The position numbers and the translations under genes are program-made. Below the pieces are notes generated by a model. The model ran no database searches. It saw nothing but the letters and a program-made list of their open reading frames with translations, and was not told the origin of the DNA. Positions 46,568 to 55,955 of a stretch of DNA of 64,000 nucleotides are shown here, piece after piece; position 1 is the first letter of the stretch, and each line of letters begins with the position of its first letter. The DNA comes from Tatumella sp. JGM118 (lineage in GTDB: Bacteria > Pseudomonadota > Gammaproteobacteria > Enterobacterales > Enterobacteriaceae), in assembly GCF_018257515.1 (NCBI RefSeq), contig NZ_JAERJR010000002.1:1-64000 (forward strand). The letters run 5' to 3'.

Positions 46568-46882
46568 AAAGCGTACCTTCTGTTAACCGGCCGGGCGTAT
46601 TGCCTCAGTCCGTAGGGGGGATTTTTCCCCGGGGTGTCATTACTCTTTCGTTAAGTGATTTATAAGTAAAGATGACCGGATATTCCAGATGGCACGCTCT
46701 ATTGGTGTTATAGGTCACATTTTTTAGTATTTTCAGGTGATTACCCTTAATATCTGCAAGGGTATGACGGTCTCTGTCCTGGACAGCAAAGCCCTATAGC
46801 GTGGATGTCGCGGATAATTCCGGCAGACCCGGGCGGCCTGCCGGAAAGGCGGCTTACCTTACATGCCCGTAGACTGAAGGAC
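46568..46882. other. Intergenic region between dehydrogenase and yncE
   Basis: 315 bases containing the dehydrogenase promoter region on the left and the yncE 3' flank on the right. No gene or clear terminator recognised. Confidence 0.45.
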
Positions 46883-47977
46883 TCAGTTCAGGGAGATGCG
46901 AACAATGCTGTCAGGGCCTTTGGTTGACATATCTTTATTAAAGTCCTGTTTCACGGTGACATACAGGGTATTACCGTCCGGAGAAACCAGCAGACTGTTC
47001 GGGTGACTGCTGAACGACCAGTGATGTTTTACGGCATAGGTGGTGCCGTCCAGTACCAGCACTTTCTTCGATTGACGCTGGCTGATATACAGTTCATTGC
47101 GTTTTGCATTGAATTTAATGCCCAGCGCATCTCCCGGCAGACGTTTAATCACCTTACCGGTATGTTCATCAAAGACCAGGGTGGTTTTTTGTTTTGAATC
47201 ATCGGTGACAAACAGGCGTCCTGTGGCAGGATCTTCAGCCATATTCAGGAACAGATACGCTTTGCCATCTTCCGCCGTCAGGCGTTTTTCGATTTTATGG
47301 CTGTGCGGATTAATGACCAGGATTTCCCCGCCGCCATTGGCGGCGTAGATTTTGTCCGTCAGCGGAGAGTAAATGATCCCGGTGACCCATTTACCGGCAT
47401 TTTTGATCCGTGTTTTCAGGCGGAAAATACGGGTATCCACGACGGAGATAAAGCCCGGGTCGGCCACAGCCCCAACGTATAATTCATTGCCATGCCATAA
47501 GATTTCACGTGCGCCTATCGCATCACCCTCTTTATCTTTACCTCCGAACATCAGACGCTGCAGCACCTTACCGGTCTGTGCATCGACTTTCGAGACCCCG
47601 CCATCCAGCGTATTTGTGGTGTAAAACACCTTGCCTTGCGCATCGGTCGCCATCCCAAAGTTTTTCAGGTCGGTGTGCGTTTCCCCGACCACTTTGAGTG
47701 TGCGCGGATCCAGACGGTACAGCACACCGCCGTTCACATTTTTAAAGCTTTGCGCACTGGCGACATACAGAACACCTGCCTCCTGTGAGTAGGCCATTTC
47801 ATACAACCCATCGCCTAATTCACGCTGAGTCAGAGACTGATCAGCCGGCGCAGTTTTCGTGGCGGTCACGGCCGGAGGCGGAGCTTTTCCGGCAGGGGCC
47901 TGGCAGGCAGTCAGGCCAAAGGTCGTGGCAATAGCAACAGCCAGTGCAGAGTTACGTGCGCTGAATAATGGTTTCAT
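46883..47977 (-). CDS. yncE: YncE-family beta-propeller protein, predicted lipoprotein
   Basis: 364 residues resembling E. coli YncE (353): seven-bladed propeller built from VDxxxxK-type repeats, beginning with the shared ELGDGLYEMAYSQE segment and ending with NSLLVSPDGNTLYVTVKQ. Unlike E. coli YncE it has a lipobox-like LTAC near residue 25, so it may be lipid-anchored in the periplasm. YncE is iron-repressed in E. coli and its function is not settled. Here it is divergent from fhuE across a Fur-like site, which supports iron regulation. Confidence 0.87.
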   Translation of the reverse strand: MKPLFSARNSALAVAIATTFGLTACQAPAGKAPPPAVTATKTAPADQSLTQRELGDGLYEMAYSQEAGVLYVASAQSFKNVNGGVLYRLDPRTLKVVGETHTDLKNFGMATDAQGKVFYTTNTLDGGVSKVDAQTGKVLQRLMFGGKDKEGDAIGAREILWHGNELYVGAVADPGFISVVDTRIFRLKTRIKNAGKWVTGIIYSPLTDKIYAANGGGEILVINPHSHKIEKRLTAEDGKAYLFLNMAEDPATGRLFVTDDSKQKTTLVFDEHTGKVIKRLPGDALGIKFNAKRNELYISQRQSKKVLVLDGTTYAVKHHWSFSSHPNSLLVSPDGNTLYVTVKQDFNKDMSTKGPDSIVRISLN

Positions 47978-48378
47978 TCTTAGCTCCGGAAGGGTGAAAG
48001 GCGGCGTTCAGTGCTGACTTTCAGTAGTAATTAGTAAAAAGAATGAGAAGCATACGCATTAACTATTAAGAAGTAAATCTTGCGCTGCTGCGTGAGCAGA
48101 CCGGGAAATGCAGAGGAAAGTATTTACCGGTTAATTTAGTCTTTAACCGGTATGATTTTTGATTAATGTTTATGTATCAGCATCTTAAATTAAAACATCC
48201 GTGACTTTTATTACTTTTATACAAATGGTTATATTTAGAAATGCAACTTTTTAGTATTTCCTGAAAAGAAATAATTATCATTATCCTTATCATTCTTTCT
48301 CCGGTGGTCGGCAATGGGCTGCGGCTTCCGGGTAAACATTATAACAACGTTTGTCATTCATCTTTGTCAGGGGATAAC
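47978..48378. promoter_or_regulatory. Divergent yncE/fhuE promoter region with Fur box
   Basis: 400 bases. The Fur-like element is at 48267-48285 (about 14 of 19 consensus matches, extended to about 48294 by a further TTATCATT), roughly 95 bases before the fhuE start. A single site cluster could repress both divergent genes. No gene is seen here. Confidence 0.75.
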
Positions 48379-50595
48379 ATGTCCGGCAACCATCATGCAG
48401 GGGCTGAAGACAGCATTCTGTCGTTTCGCCATCGTACGTTTCGTGTCTCGTTGCTGGTTCTCGCTGTTCAGTGGAGTATCGGCTCACTGGCCGCGCAGGC
48501 CGCAGACAGTTCTGCCACACCAGTCACCGACAGTAATGTGTCAGACTTAGTCGTTACCGGCAGTCCCGGGGCCGCGGATAGCGGGAAGAAAACCGGTTAT
48601 ACGGTACAGACTACCCGTGCCGGCACAAAAATGCTGATGACACCCCGGGATGTCCCTCAGTCACTGAGCGTAATCACTCAGGCCAGAATGAAGGATCAGG
48701 ATCTGCAATCTATCGGGCAGGTTCTGGCCAATACTACCGGTGTTTCGGCGGATCTGGTGGACAGTGAACGTTCTGAATATTATTCGAGGGGTTTCAAAAT
48801 CAGCAGTTTTACCTTCGACGACATCCCCACCTCGGTGAATGATGACTGGAACTTTGGTGATGCGGCTTCAGACACCGCAATCTACGACAGAATCGAGGTA
48901 GTGCGGGGGGCCACGGGCCTGATGACCGGAGCCGGAAATCCCGCCGCCTCGGTTAACATGGTCCGTAAACAAGCCGACAGCAAAACCTTCACCGGAAATC
49001 TGACCGCCAGTTATGGCACCCGGAATAACCAGCGTTATGTGGCGGATCTTTCGGGCCCTCTGAATGCGTCAGGCTCATTGCGTGGCAGGGTGGTGACGGG
49101 CTATCAGGATCAGGACAGCTGGCTGGACCGCTATCATAAAACCAGTAAGTTCTTTTATGGCGTGGCAGAGGCTGACCTCAGTGAACGGACAACGCTCTCG
49201 CTGGGCTATGATTATAATGATACCGAAACCGGTAACCCGACATGGGGGGGCTTACCGGATTTCTACAGCAACGGTGACTTAACGCATTATCGCCGCAGTC
49301 TCAACTCTGCCGCTGACTGGACGCGTTATAACACCAACTCGCACAAGCTGTTAGCCAATCTGGTGCATCATTTTGATAACGGCTGGATATACCGTATCAA
49401 CGGCACACATGCGATCAGTACCTTTAATGACAAACTGCTGGATGTGATGACATACCCGGATGAGGATACAGGCGAAGGGGCGACCGGGTTTGGCAGTAAG
49501 GATCGCGGACACCGTTCCCTGGATTCGGTCGATACCTATGCCAGCGGACCGTTCAGTCTGCTGGGGCGTGAGCATCAATTAATGGCAGGGATCAGCTATA
49601 GCCGTCAGCATAATGCCACTTACAGTCAGGATGGCATTACGGATGCGGATAACTATGATATCTCAGCTGCCGATATGGGGGTGTTTGATAATCACTGGAG
49701 CGGGAATATTGCCGAACCTGAATGGCAAAGCTGGTATGTGAATGCTAATGATATTGTCCGGCAGAAATCGGCCTATACGGCGGCACGATTCTCACTGGCT
49801 GACCCGTTGACCCTGATTGCAGGTGCGCGTTATACCCAGTGGAGTACCGACGGCACCAGCGGGAATATGGCGAAAAATAACATTACCCCGTATGCGGGGC
49901 TGGTCTATGACATCAACGATGCGCTGTCGGCTTACGCCAGTTATACCTCCATCTTCCTGCCACAGACTTACCGGACGGGGTCCGGTCAGACACTGGCCCC
50001 GGTGACCGGAAAAAGTTATGAAACGGGTCTGAAATCTGACTGGCTGAATGGCCGGCTGACGGCGACCTTCGCGGTATTCCGCATCGAACAGGACAATGTC
50101 GGTCAGGAAGAGAACGGGGTCTACGTCAATAATAGCAGTGAACAGGCTTACACCGCAGTTAAAGGCGCCGTCAGCAAAGGGGTTGAGTTTGAGCTTAACG
50201 GTGCGGTCACGGATAATCTGGAAATGACGTTTGGCGCAACCCGTTATGTGGCCCGGGATGCTGAGGGGCGTTTCAATCCGGAACAACCACAGACATCTCT
50301 GAAGCTCTTTGCACGCTATCAGGTGCCGTCGATGCCTGATTTAACCGTCGGCGGGGGCGTCGACTGGCAAAACCGCATCTTTGACGATGTGACCGGTGCG
50401 GACGGTGAGACCGTACGGGTGTATCAGAGCAGTTATCCGCTGGCAGCTCTGTTTGCCCGTTATCAGGTCACACGTCAGCTCTCGGTACAGGCAAATATCA
50501 GCAACCTGTTTAACCGGACCTATTACAGTTACCTGAATAATTATGTGTATGGCGCCCCACGCAGCGCGTCGGTCAGCCTTTCTTATCAGTTCTGA
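48379..50595 (+). CDS. fhuE: TonB-dependent siderophore receptor FhuE (coprogen/rhodotorulate type)
   Basis: 738-residue outer-membrane receptor with strong similarity to E. coli FhuE (729). Shared stretches include YYSRGF in the plug, VEVVRGATGLMTGAGNPAA-type sequence, ADPLTLIAGARYTQW and ASYTSIF in the barrel, and the C-terminal aromatic LSYQF. The signal peptide ends near AAQA. I start at the ATG at 48379, which has AGGGG at good spacing; the frame is open back to a GTG at 48304 inside the promoter region. FhuE imports ferric coprogen, rhodotorulic acid and related hydroxamates with TonB. No fhuBCD is in the window. Confidence 0.93.
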   Translation: MSGNHHAGAEDSILSFRHRTFRVSLLVLAVQWSIGSLAAQAADSSATPVTDSNVSDLVVTGSPGAADSGKKTGYTVQTTRAGTKMLMTPRDVPQSLSVITQARMKDQDLQSIGQVLANTTGVSADLVDSERSEYYSRGFKISSFTFDDIPTSVNDDWNFGDAASDTAIYDRIEVVRGATGLMTGAGNPAASVNMVRKQADSKTFTGNLTASYGTRNNQRYVADLSGPLNASGSLRGRVVTGYQDQDSWLDRYHKTSKFFYGVAEADLSERTTLSLGYDYNDTETGNPTWGGLPDFYSNGDLTHYRRSLNSAADWTRYNTNSHKLLANLVHHFDNGWIYRINGTHAISTFNDKLLDVMTYPDEDTGEGATGFGSKDRGHRSLDSVDTYASGPFSLLGREHQLMAGISYSRQHNATYSQDGITDADNYDISAADMGVFDNHWSGNIAEPEWQSWYVNANDIVRQKSAYTAARFSLADPLTLIAGARYTQWSTDGTSGNMAKNNITPYAGLVYDINDALSAYASYTSIFLPQTYRTGSGQTLAPVTGKSYETGLKSDWLNGRLTATFAVFRIEQDNVGQEENGVYVNNSSEQAYTAVKGAVSKGVEFELNGAVTDNLEMTFGATRYVARDAEGRFNPEQPQTSLKLFARYQVPSMPDLTVGGGVDWQNRIFDDVTGADGETVRVYQSSYPLAALFARYQVTRQLSVQANISNLFNRTYYSYLNNYVYGAPRSASVSLSYQF

Positions 50596-51503
50596 CCGGT
50601 GAAAAAAGATCCGGGCCATAGGGACAATGGCATGGGTTGACGTGTGTTCAATCTACCGGAAATAGCGGTGATTTAGCTGACGGCTACCCCGTTACCTTGC
50701 GGGATTCAGAGCCGTCAGCAGTGGTTAAAATCCACAGGTTTCTACCCACAGAACCTCTGGCCATTGATAAGCGGAAGATTCCGCACGAATGAGAGATAGC
50801 AGTAAATAACATAAATGATAAAGCATCAGGCGGTATGAATCAGGCAGATCTGCACAAGGTTGACTGACCTGTAACCCGCACGGGTATCGGATGTCTGAGA
50901 GCATAATTCAGGTCGCAGACAAACAGGCTGCGATCAAAAATGGAATAATAAAAATAAAGGGTTCTGATTCGGGGAAAACGCCCTGTTTCAGACCTCCGTG
51001 CCTGCGCAAATCAGAGATCAGAAGGTACAGCAACGCTGGCTGCTTTACCGCGGGACCAGGCGAAAGAGGGATATCAAATCCCGTTCTGACGTTCCGGGTC
51101 GTGACGAAACCAGTCAGCGGGTTTTCGTTAGGGTTATTGCTTAAACCAGTTTTCACCACCACTCACACTCGCATGATCTTGCCCGGGCACCAGATTCTCG
51201 TCAGGGGCACTCTTCACTTTACAGGCAGCCTGCAACCCGGCGGGTTTTGCCGTTACCGGGAATACCTTTGCCATTCGCAGATTACGTGGCAGTGAAGACT
51301 ATTCACCAAATGACATCAATTCCTGAACTGATTTCGATACAGATCTCAAAACGGTGAATACCGTGCAGGATATTCACAGAGATATCTGAAGACCTCCCCG
51401 GGCTTGCCATAACGATACGTGAATCCCTCTTTCTATCACTTTATTATCGGCATTATAGCTTTGCGACTATATAGGTTTTAGGCTATATTGCTCGGGAGGG
51501 CTT
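50596..51503. other. 0.9-kb region between fhuE and toxin-antitoxin pair
   Basis: Open frames exist on both strands between 50890 and 51300 but neither resembles a known protein, and they are mutual shadows. The region may be a scar of rearrangement, given the fhuE 3' relic on the far side of the toxin-antitoxin genes. GGGAGGG at about 51494 is the toxin ribosome site. Confidence 0.45.
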
Positions 51504-51857
51504 GTGTGGACGATTAAAACAACGGATAGGTTTGATCACTGGTATTCCTCGCTCAATGATACCGACCGGGCTTGCGTACTTGCAGCCCTGTTGGTCCTGA
51601 GAGAGAAGGGGCCGGATTTGTCCCGGCCTTATGCCGATACGCTCAGAGGCTCTCGCTATAGCAATATGAAAGAGTTACGCATTCAGAGGCGGGGGAAACC
51701 CATACGGGCATTTTTCGCTTTTGATCCGGCCCGTGCAGGTATTGTGCTATGTGCCGGAAATAAAGTTGGCAATGAAAAACGTTTTTACGATGAGATGCTC
51801 CCGGTGGCAGATCGGGAATTCACCCTCTGGTTGAACATAATGAGAGAGAAGGAGTAA
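51504..51857 (+). CDS. HigB/RelE-type toxin (Gp49-like)
   Basis: 117-residue protein of the phage-derived Gp49/HigB-like group in the RelE superfamily. It has the conserved core SRYSNMKELRIQRRGKPIRAFFAFDP (about 51-76) with basic and aromatic residues, and GNKVGNEKRFYDEML near 90-104. Such toxins are ribosome-dependent mRNA nucleases. The start is GTG with GGGAGGG eight bases upstream. The antitoxin gene starts four bases after its stop. Toxin-first order is typical of HigBA. Confidence 0.9.
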   Translation: MWTIKTTDRFDHWYSSLNDTDRACVLAALLVLREKGPDLSRPYADTLRGSRYSNMKELRIQRRGKPIRAFFAFDPARAGIVLCAGNKVGNEKRFYDEMLPVADREFTLWLNIMREKE

Positions 51858-51861
51858 CGCG

Positions 51862-52164
51862 ATGGGCAGAACGCTGGAGCAGCTTATTGCGGATGAAAAA
51901 CCTGAAGTCGTGGCCGAAGCTCAGGCGATGGCTACGGACATCCTGCTGAATATCCACCTTGCAGAACTGCGCGAGAAAGTACAAAAAACGCAGGTCGACA
52001 TGGCGAAGGCGCTGGGTATCAAACAACCGACGGTTGCCGGTATGGAAAAACCGGGGCGCGACCTGAAACTGTCCACGCTTAAACGTTATATCGAGGCAAC
52101 CGGAGGAAAACTGCGCCTGGATGTTGAATTACCGGATGGTTCTCACTACGGGTTTGTACTGTAA
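51862..52164 (+). CDS. HigA-type XRE antitoxin
   Basis: 100-residue antitoxin with an XRE helix-turn-helix at about 38-92 (TQVDMAKALGIKQPTVAGMEKPGRDLKLSTLKRYIEATGG). The N-terminal helical part would contact the toxin. It represses the pair and neutralises the nuclease encoded just upstream. The length and order fit the HigB-HigA family. Confidence 0.9.
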   Translation: MGRTLEQLIADEKPEVVAEAQAMATDILLNIHLAELREKVQKTQVDMAKALGIKQPTVAGMEKPGRDLKLSTLKRYIEATGGKLRLDVELPDGSHYGFVL

Positions 52165-52712
52165 ATCCCGCGCTCTCTTAATAAGAGAACGACGTTTCCG
52201 GAGACACTGTTACCGGCAAAGACTGACGCAGTGCTGCAGTAGTCTGCGATTTTTATTGATGACACCCATCCGGCGCGTCACTTTAACGGCACAGTGCGGG
52301 AAGTGAAGTATGCACTCTTTTCGACCGTAGGGGGCGGAGTTTAAATTTACCTTCATAACCCTGTGAATGGTGCCCCATGCAGTGCGTCTGTCAGTCTTTG
52401 TTATCCGTTCTGACTGTTATGCTGTGAGCGGCGCCGGAAGGCAGAAAAGACCTGTACCTGCCGTCTGTGCAACCGTCCGGTACAACCGTACCCGTGTGAC
52501 CGGCGGGATAATGAGCCCCGTACGGGGAACATTATGAATGGTTAGTGCTTCTTCCGGTGGGAGTGTACCGGATGAAGGGGCCGAATTTGTGATGGCGGTG
52601 GAAACGATGATCCTTTGCCGGTCTGACCATCAGTAGTCTCTTGCTGTCTTCCGGCATCGCTGGCGGGGGGAGTGCTGAAACCGGCCCTCTCTATGCGGAG
52701 GACCGGCCAGGG
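52165..52712. other. Intergenic region with fhuE-like relic
   Basis: 548 bases. The only recognisable content is the short receptor relic at 52346-52413. The rest has no supported gene or RNA. Confidence 0.5.
52346..52413 (+). pseudogene. Relic of an fhuE-like receptor 3' end
   Basis: The translated tail reads NPVNGAPCSASVSLCYPF-stop, against NYVYGAPRSASVSLSYQF-stop at the end of fhuE. The DNA match extends upstream through TTTACCT..ATAA. No further upstream receptor sequence is obvious. It indicates that a second FhuE-type receptor gene, or a duplicated end of this one, was lost around the toxin-antitoxin locus. Confidence 0.75.
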
Positions 52713-54137
52713 TCACGATATATCGGTCATGATGTGTTTGATTCGGGTATATTCTTCCAGCGAGTAGGCGGATAAGTCCTTGCCGTAACCGGACTTTTTA
52801 AAGCCGCCATGAGGCATTTCGGCACATAGCGGAATATGGTTATTGATCCAGACGGTACCAAACTCGAGAACATGACTGATCCTGTGTGCCAGACGGAGAT
52901 CCTGCGTCCATACGCTGGCCGCCAGCCCGAAGTCCACATCATTCGCCATTTCAGTGGCTTCTTCTACGGTAGTAAATGACTGAATGGTCATCACCGGACC
53001 GAAAATTTCCTGCTGAATGACTTCATCCTGCTGGCAGAGTCCGGAAATTAATGTCGGTTCAAAGTAGAAGCCCGGCCCCTCACCGGCTTTTCCGCCGGTT
53101 TCAATTCGGGCATGGGCGGGCAGGCGTTCGATAAAACCACGGACCTGATCACGTTGTCTGCAGCTGTTCAGTGCCCCATAAAACGCCGAGGTATCTTCCG
53201 GATGACCATAGCGTAATTTTCCTATCTCCGCTTTCATCGCCTCCAGGAAGCAGGGATAAATCGTCTGCTGAACAATCAGCCGTGTGGCCGCAGTACAATC
53301 CTGACCGGCATTGAAAAAGCCGGCAGCACAAATTTTTTCAACGGCCTGCGGAATATCCGTATCGTCAAAGACGATCACCGGGGCTTTTCCGCCCAACTCC
53401 AGGTGTGCCCGCGTCAGGTTCTCTGCGGCGGAGGCGGCGACCTGCTGGCCAGCCCGTACCGAGCCGGTGATAGAGACCAGCGCCGCCCGCGGAGATGAAA
53501 TCACCCGCGAGCCGGTGGCCGCTTTGCCCAGTAACACATTAATGGCCCCGGCCGGGAAAAACGGTGCGGCGAGTTCAGCCAGCAGCAGGGTACTCTGCGG
53601 GGTGGTATCACTGGGTTTCAGTACTACCGTATTGCCGGCCGCCAGTGCCGGAGCAATTTTCCATACCGCCATCATAAACGGATAGTTCCAGGGGGTGACC
53701 TGACCAACTACCCCCAGTGGCTCGCGGCGGATCACCGAGTTCATATTCGCTAAGTATTCGCCGGAATTCTTACCCTCCATACAACGTGCTGTACCGGCGA
53801 AGAAGCGAAGTGTATCGCAGGAGGCCATAATCTCTTCCTGCCGGATAAAGTGCCGAAGTTGTCCGGTTTCCTGGCTCTGCACAGTGATAATCTTATCGGC
53901 ATTCTTTTCTATCGCGTCTGCAAGCTGCAGCAATGCCCGCTGCCGTTGTGACGGGGTCGTCTTCTTCCAGATCCGGAAAGCCGCATGCGCAGCATCATAC
54001 GCAGCCTCTACTTCGGCCTGACCTGCCTCGGGTGATAGTGCATAGACTTCGCCGCTAACCGGGCTGATTAACTCAAAATAGTCAGAGGACGTTCCCGCAG
54101 TAAAAGCATGATTGATAAAATGCGATAATTTGCGCAC
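52713..54137 (-). CDS. Gamma-aminobutyraldehyde dehydrogenase-type enzyme (PatD/Prr-like)
   Basis: 474 residues, exactly the length of E. coli PatD and similar throughout. Catalytic residues are N151, K174, E247 and C281 in FFNAGQDCTAATR, the PatD-type active-site stretch, and the C-terminal MPHGGFKKSGYGKDLSAY matches the family. It would oxidise 4-aminobutyraldehyde or a related omega-amino aldehyde to the amino acid. It is divergent from a GntR regulator across a candidate operator and belongs to cluster B with a PuuB-like oxidase and two APC permeases. Confidence 0.88.
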   Translation of the reverse strand: MRKLSHFINHAFTAGTSSDYFELISPVSGEVYALSPEAGQAEVEAAYDAAHAAFRIWKKTTPSQRQRALLQLADAIEKNADKIITVQSQETGQLRHFIRQEEIMASCDTLRFFAGTARCMEGKNSGEYLANMNSVIRREPLGVVGQVTPWNYPFMMAVWKIAPALAAGNTVVLKPSDTTPQSTLLLAELAAPFFPAGAINVLLGKAATGSRVISSPRAALVSITGSVRAGQQVAASAAENLTRAHLELGGKAPVIVFDDTDIPQAVEKICAAGFFNAGQDCTAATRLIVQQTIYPCFLEAMKAEIGKLRYGHPEDTSAFYGALNSCRQRDQVRGFIERLPAHARIETGGKAGEGPGFYFEPTLISGLCQQDEVIQQEIFGPVMTIQSFTTVEEATEMANDVDFGLAASVWTQDLRLAHRISHVLEFGTVWINNHIPLCAEMPHGGFKKSGYGKDLSAYSLEEYTRIKHIMTDIS

Positions 54138-54449
54138 GGTGTTTTATCCTTAATCATAATATTTATTATGTTTTATCATCCGTGAATGGGAATTTATAGC
54201 GACAGCATCATACGATTTTTATATGAAAGCAGACCGGTGGAGGGGGGAAAGAAATGATAAAATCAGCGTGTAACTTCACCCGAACGGAACCTACGGTAAG
54301 GACGCAATGGTGAGATTAACAGGGAAAGGGGAACGTCAGCTGCGGGCAAGTTATCCGGAGGTGTTGTCTTATGACCGCCGGAGAACGAATATCCCGCTCC
54401 GTCTGTCTTCCCCCTTAATTGAGCTCTACCTCAAGAAATCACGAGGCCT
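54138..54449. promoter_or_regulatory. Divergent promoter region with candidate GntR operators
   Basis: The sequence CATACGATTTTTATATG at 54209-54225 (arms CATA/TATG) recurs as CATAAGATTTTATATG at 60412-60427, upstream of the permease operon of the same cluster. A second dyad, CATAATATTTATTATG, lies at about 54155-54170 next to the dehydrogenase start. The GntR protein at 54450 is the likely binder. Confidence 0.55.
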
Positions 54450-55175
54450 ATGATTACTCATGCTGTGATTTTTTCGCCTATCGGTCAGTCCAGTCGTTCA
54501 GACCAGATCATACAACGACTGGCTAATGCCATTATTTCCGGTTTATTGTCAGCCAATGAGCAATTACCGAATGAGGCTGATCTGGCCAGGATGATGGGTG
54601 TTTCACATATTACCATCCGGGAAGCACTGAACACCCTGCGGGCCCGGGGGCTGATTTATACCGCCCGCGGCCGGAACGGGGGCAGTTTTGTGGCCGACTC
54701 AGTTCAGAAAGAGGCGGCACCGGAAGATCCTTTTTACAATATCAGTACCGAATATCTGTCGGATCTCGGCGAATGGCACAGTGCTATTTTTTGTCATGCA
54801 ACCCGGCTCGCAGCCACACGGATGACCGAAAAAGATCGGCAGGGATTAACAGAGTTTATCGACGTACTTGAACAGTCGGACAGCCCGGAACTTCGCTGTC
54901 AATCCGATATGCGATGTTTGCTGACCATTGCGGCTAACTCCCAGTCGGCACGGATAGCGCATCAGGAACTGATGATTCAGGCTGAATGGGCGGCACTGGT
55001 CACCATCCTCTATCAGTCAGAGACATTTCACCGGCAGATCGTGGATGACTATCGTCACCTTATCGCTGCCTTCCGGACGCAGGATGAACAGCTGGCAGCC
55101 AGAATGGCCGGGACACTGATTGACCATTTTACGTCCAGATTGATCGAGTTTAAGTTCAGCGTACAAACGCTCTAG
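54450..55175 (+). CDS. GntR-family (FadR subfamily) transcriptional regulator
   Basis: 241 residues. The N-terminal winged HTH is at about 15-85 (LPNEADLARMMGVSHITIREALNTLRARGLI and the GRNGGSFV wing). The C-terminal all-helical FCD ligand domain runs from about 105 to 225. GAGG precedes the ATG. It is divergent from the PatD-like gene and followed 18 bases later by a Cache-like gene. The regulator and that sensor-like protein probably control cluster B together. Confidence 0.9.
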   Translation: MITHAVIFSPIGQSSRSDQIIQRLANAIISGLLSANEQLPNEADLARMMGVSHITIREALNTLRARGLIYTARGRNGGSFVADSVQKEAAPEDPFYNISTEYLSDLGEWHSAIFCHATRLAATRMTEKDRQGLTEFIDVLEQSDSPELRCQSDMRCLLTIAANSQSARIAHQELMIQAEWAALVTILYQSETFHRQIVDDYRHLIAAFRTQDEQLAARMAGTLIDHFTSRLIEFKFSVQTL

Positions 55176-55193
55176 CTCCGCGGCAGGAATAAC

Positions 55194-55904
55194 ATGTTAA
55201 ATGAAGATGAAGTTAAAGGCTGTGTCGCTGAAAGAACTGAACATCTGTTCAGTTCGGTTACCGCATCGGCAGCCGCGCTCTCTGCCGGCATGGCTGACGT
55301 ACTCTCGGTGATGGCGGATGCTGAGCACTTTCCCCGCAAGCTGCCCGAAAGCCAGTTAAGAAAAGCCCTGTTCCCGGTGATTGAACACACGCTTGCCGAA
55401 AGCCGGTATTGTTTCGGCGCAGGGTTTGCCTGTCATCATCATCTGCCGGAGGATAAGCAGCCTTACTGGTTTCTGGAATGGTGGTTTAAAAACCCCCGAA
55501 AAAATCAGAATTCCTGTCTGGAACTGGACCAGGCCACGCAGCAACGGCTGGACTTCAGTACCTTTGAATGGTTTAGAAATACCCGGGATACCGAAAGCGT
55601 ATCTCTGCACGGACCGTATGTGGATTACGTCTGTACCTCGGCCTATACACTGACGGCATCCTCGCCGGTGATGCTTAACCATAAGCAGGTCGGCATTGCG
55701 GCGGTAGATGTGCTGGTCAGTGTGATAGAGGCAGAATTACTGGCCTTACTTCGTCAATGCCGGCAAAAACTGGTCATCGCTAATCCGGGTGGCAGAGTGA
55801 TGATCTCCAGTCATCCGCGTTACCGGACCGGGACGTTGATTGACGATGAACAGCAGGGCGATACGCTTCGCCGGCAGCACTTTATGTTGTTTGCGCCGTA
55901 CTGA
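55194..55904 (+). CDS. Cache/PDC-like cytosolic sensor domain protein
   Basis: 236 residues with the look of a single PDC/Cache ligand-binding domain: a long N-terminal helix (about 1-60), then WWFKNPRKN, the ligand-pocket-type WFRNTRDTESVSLHGPYVDYVCTSAYTLTASSPV (about 122-156), and LNHKQVGIAAVDVLVS. It lacks a signal peptide, membrane helices and any output domain, which is odd because Cache domains are usually extracytoplasmic parts of receptors. It is co-transcribed with the GntR gene in an amine catabolic cluster. It may sense or buffer the pathway amine, which is inference. Confidence 0.72.
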   Translation: MLNEDEVKGCVAERTEHLFSSVTASAAALSAGMADVLSVMADAEHFPRKLPESQLRKALFPVIEHTLAESRYCFGAGFACHHHLPEDKQPYWFLEWWFKNPRKNQNSCLELDQATQQRLDFSTFEWFRNTRDTESVSLHGPYVDYVCTSAYTLTASSPVMLNHKQVGIAAVDVLVSVIEAELLALLRQCRQKLVIANPGGRVMISSHPRYRTGTLIDDEQQGDTLRRQHFMLFAPY

Positions 55905-55955
55905 GCTGATAGCTTACCTGTCACCGGCGTGACAGGTAAGCAATGAGCGTGTTTG

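Noticed and set aside
50891..51295. 134-codon open frame on the plus strand with an overlapping frame on the minus strand
   Set aside because: No family resemblance, no clear ribosome site, and the two frames shadow each other. Kept as an unassigned region.
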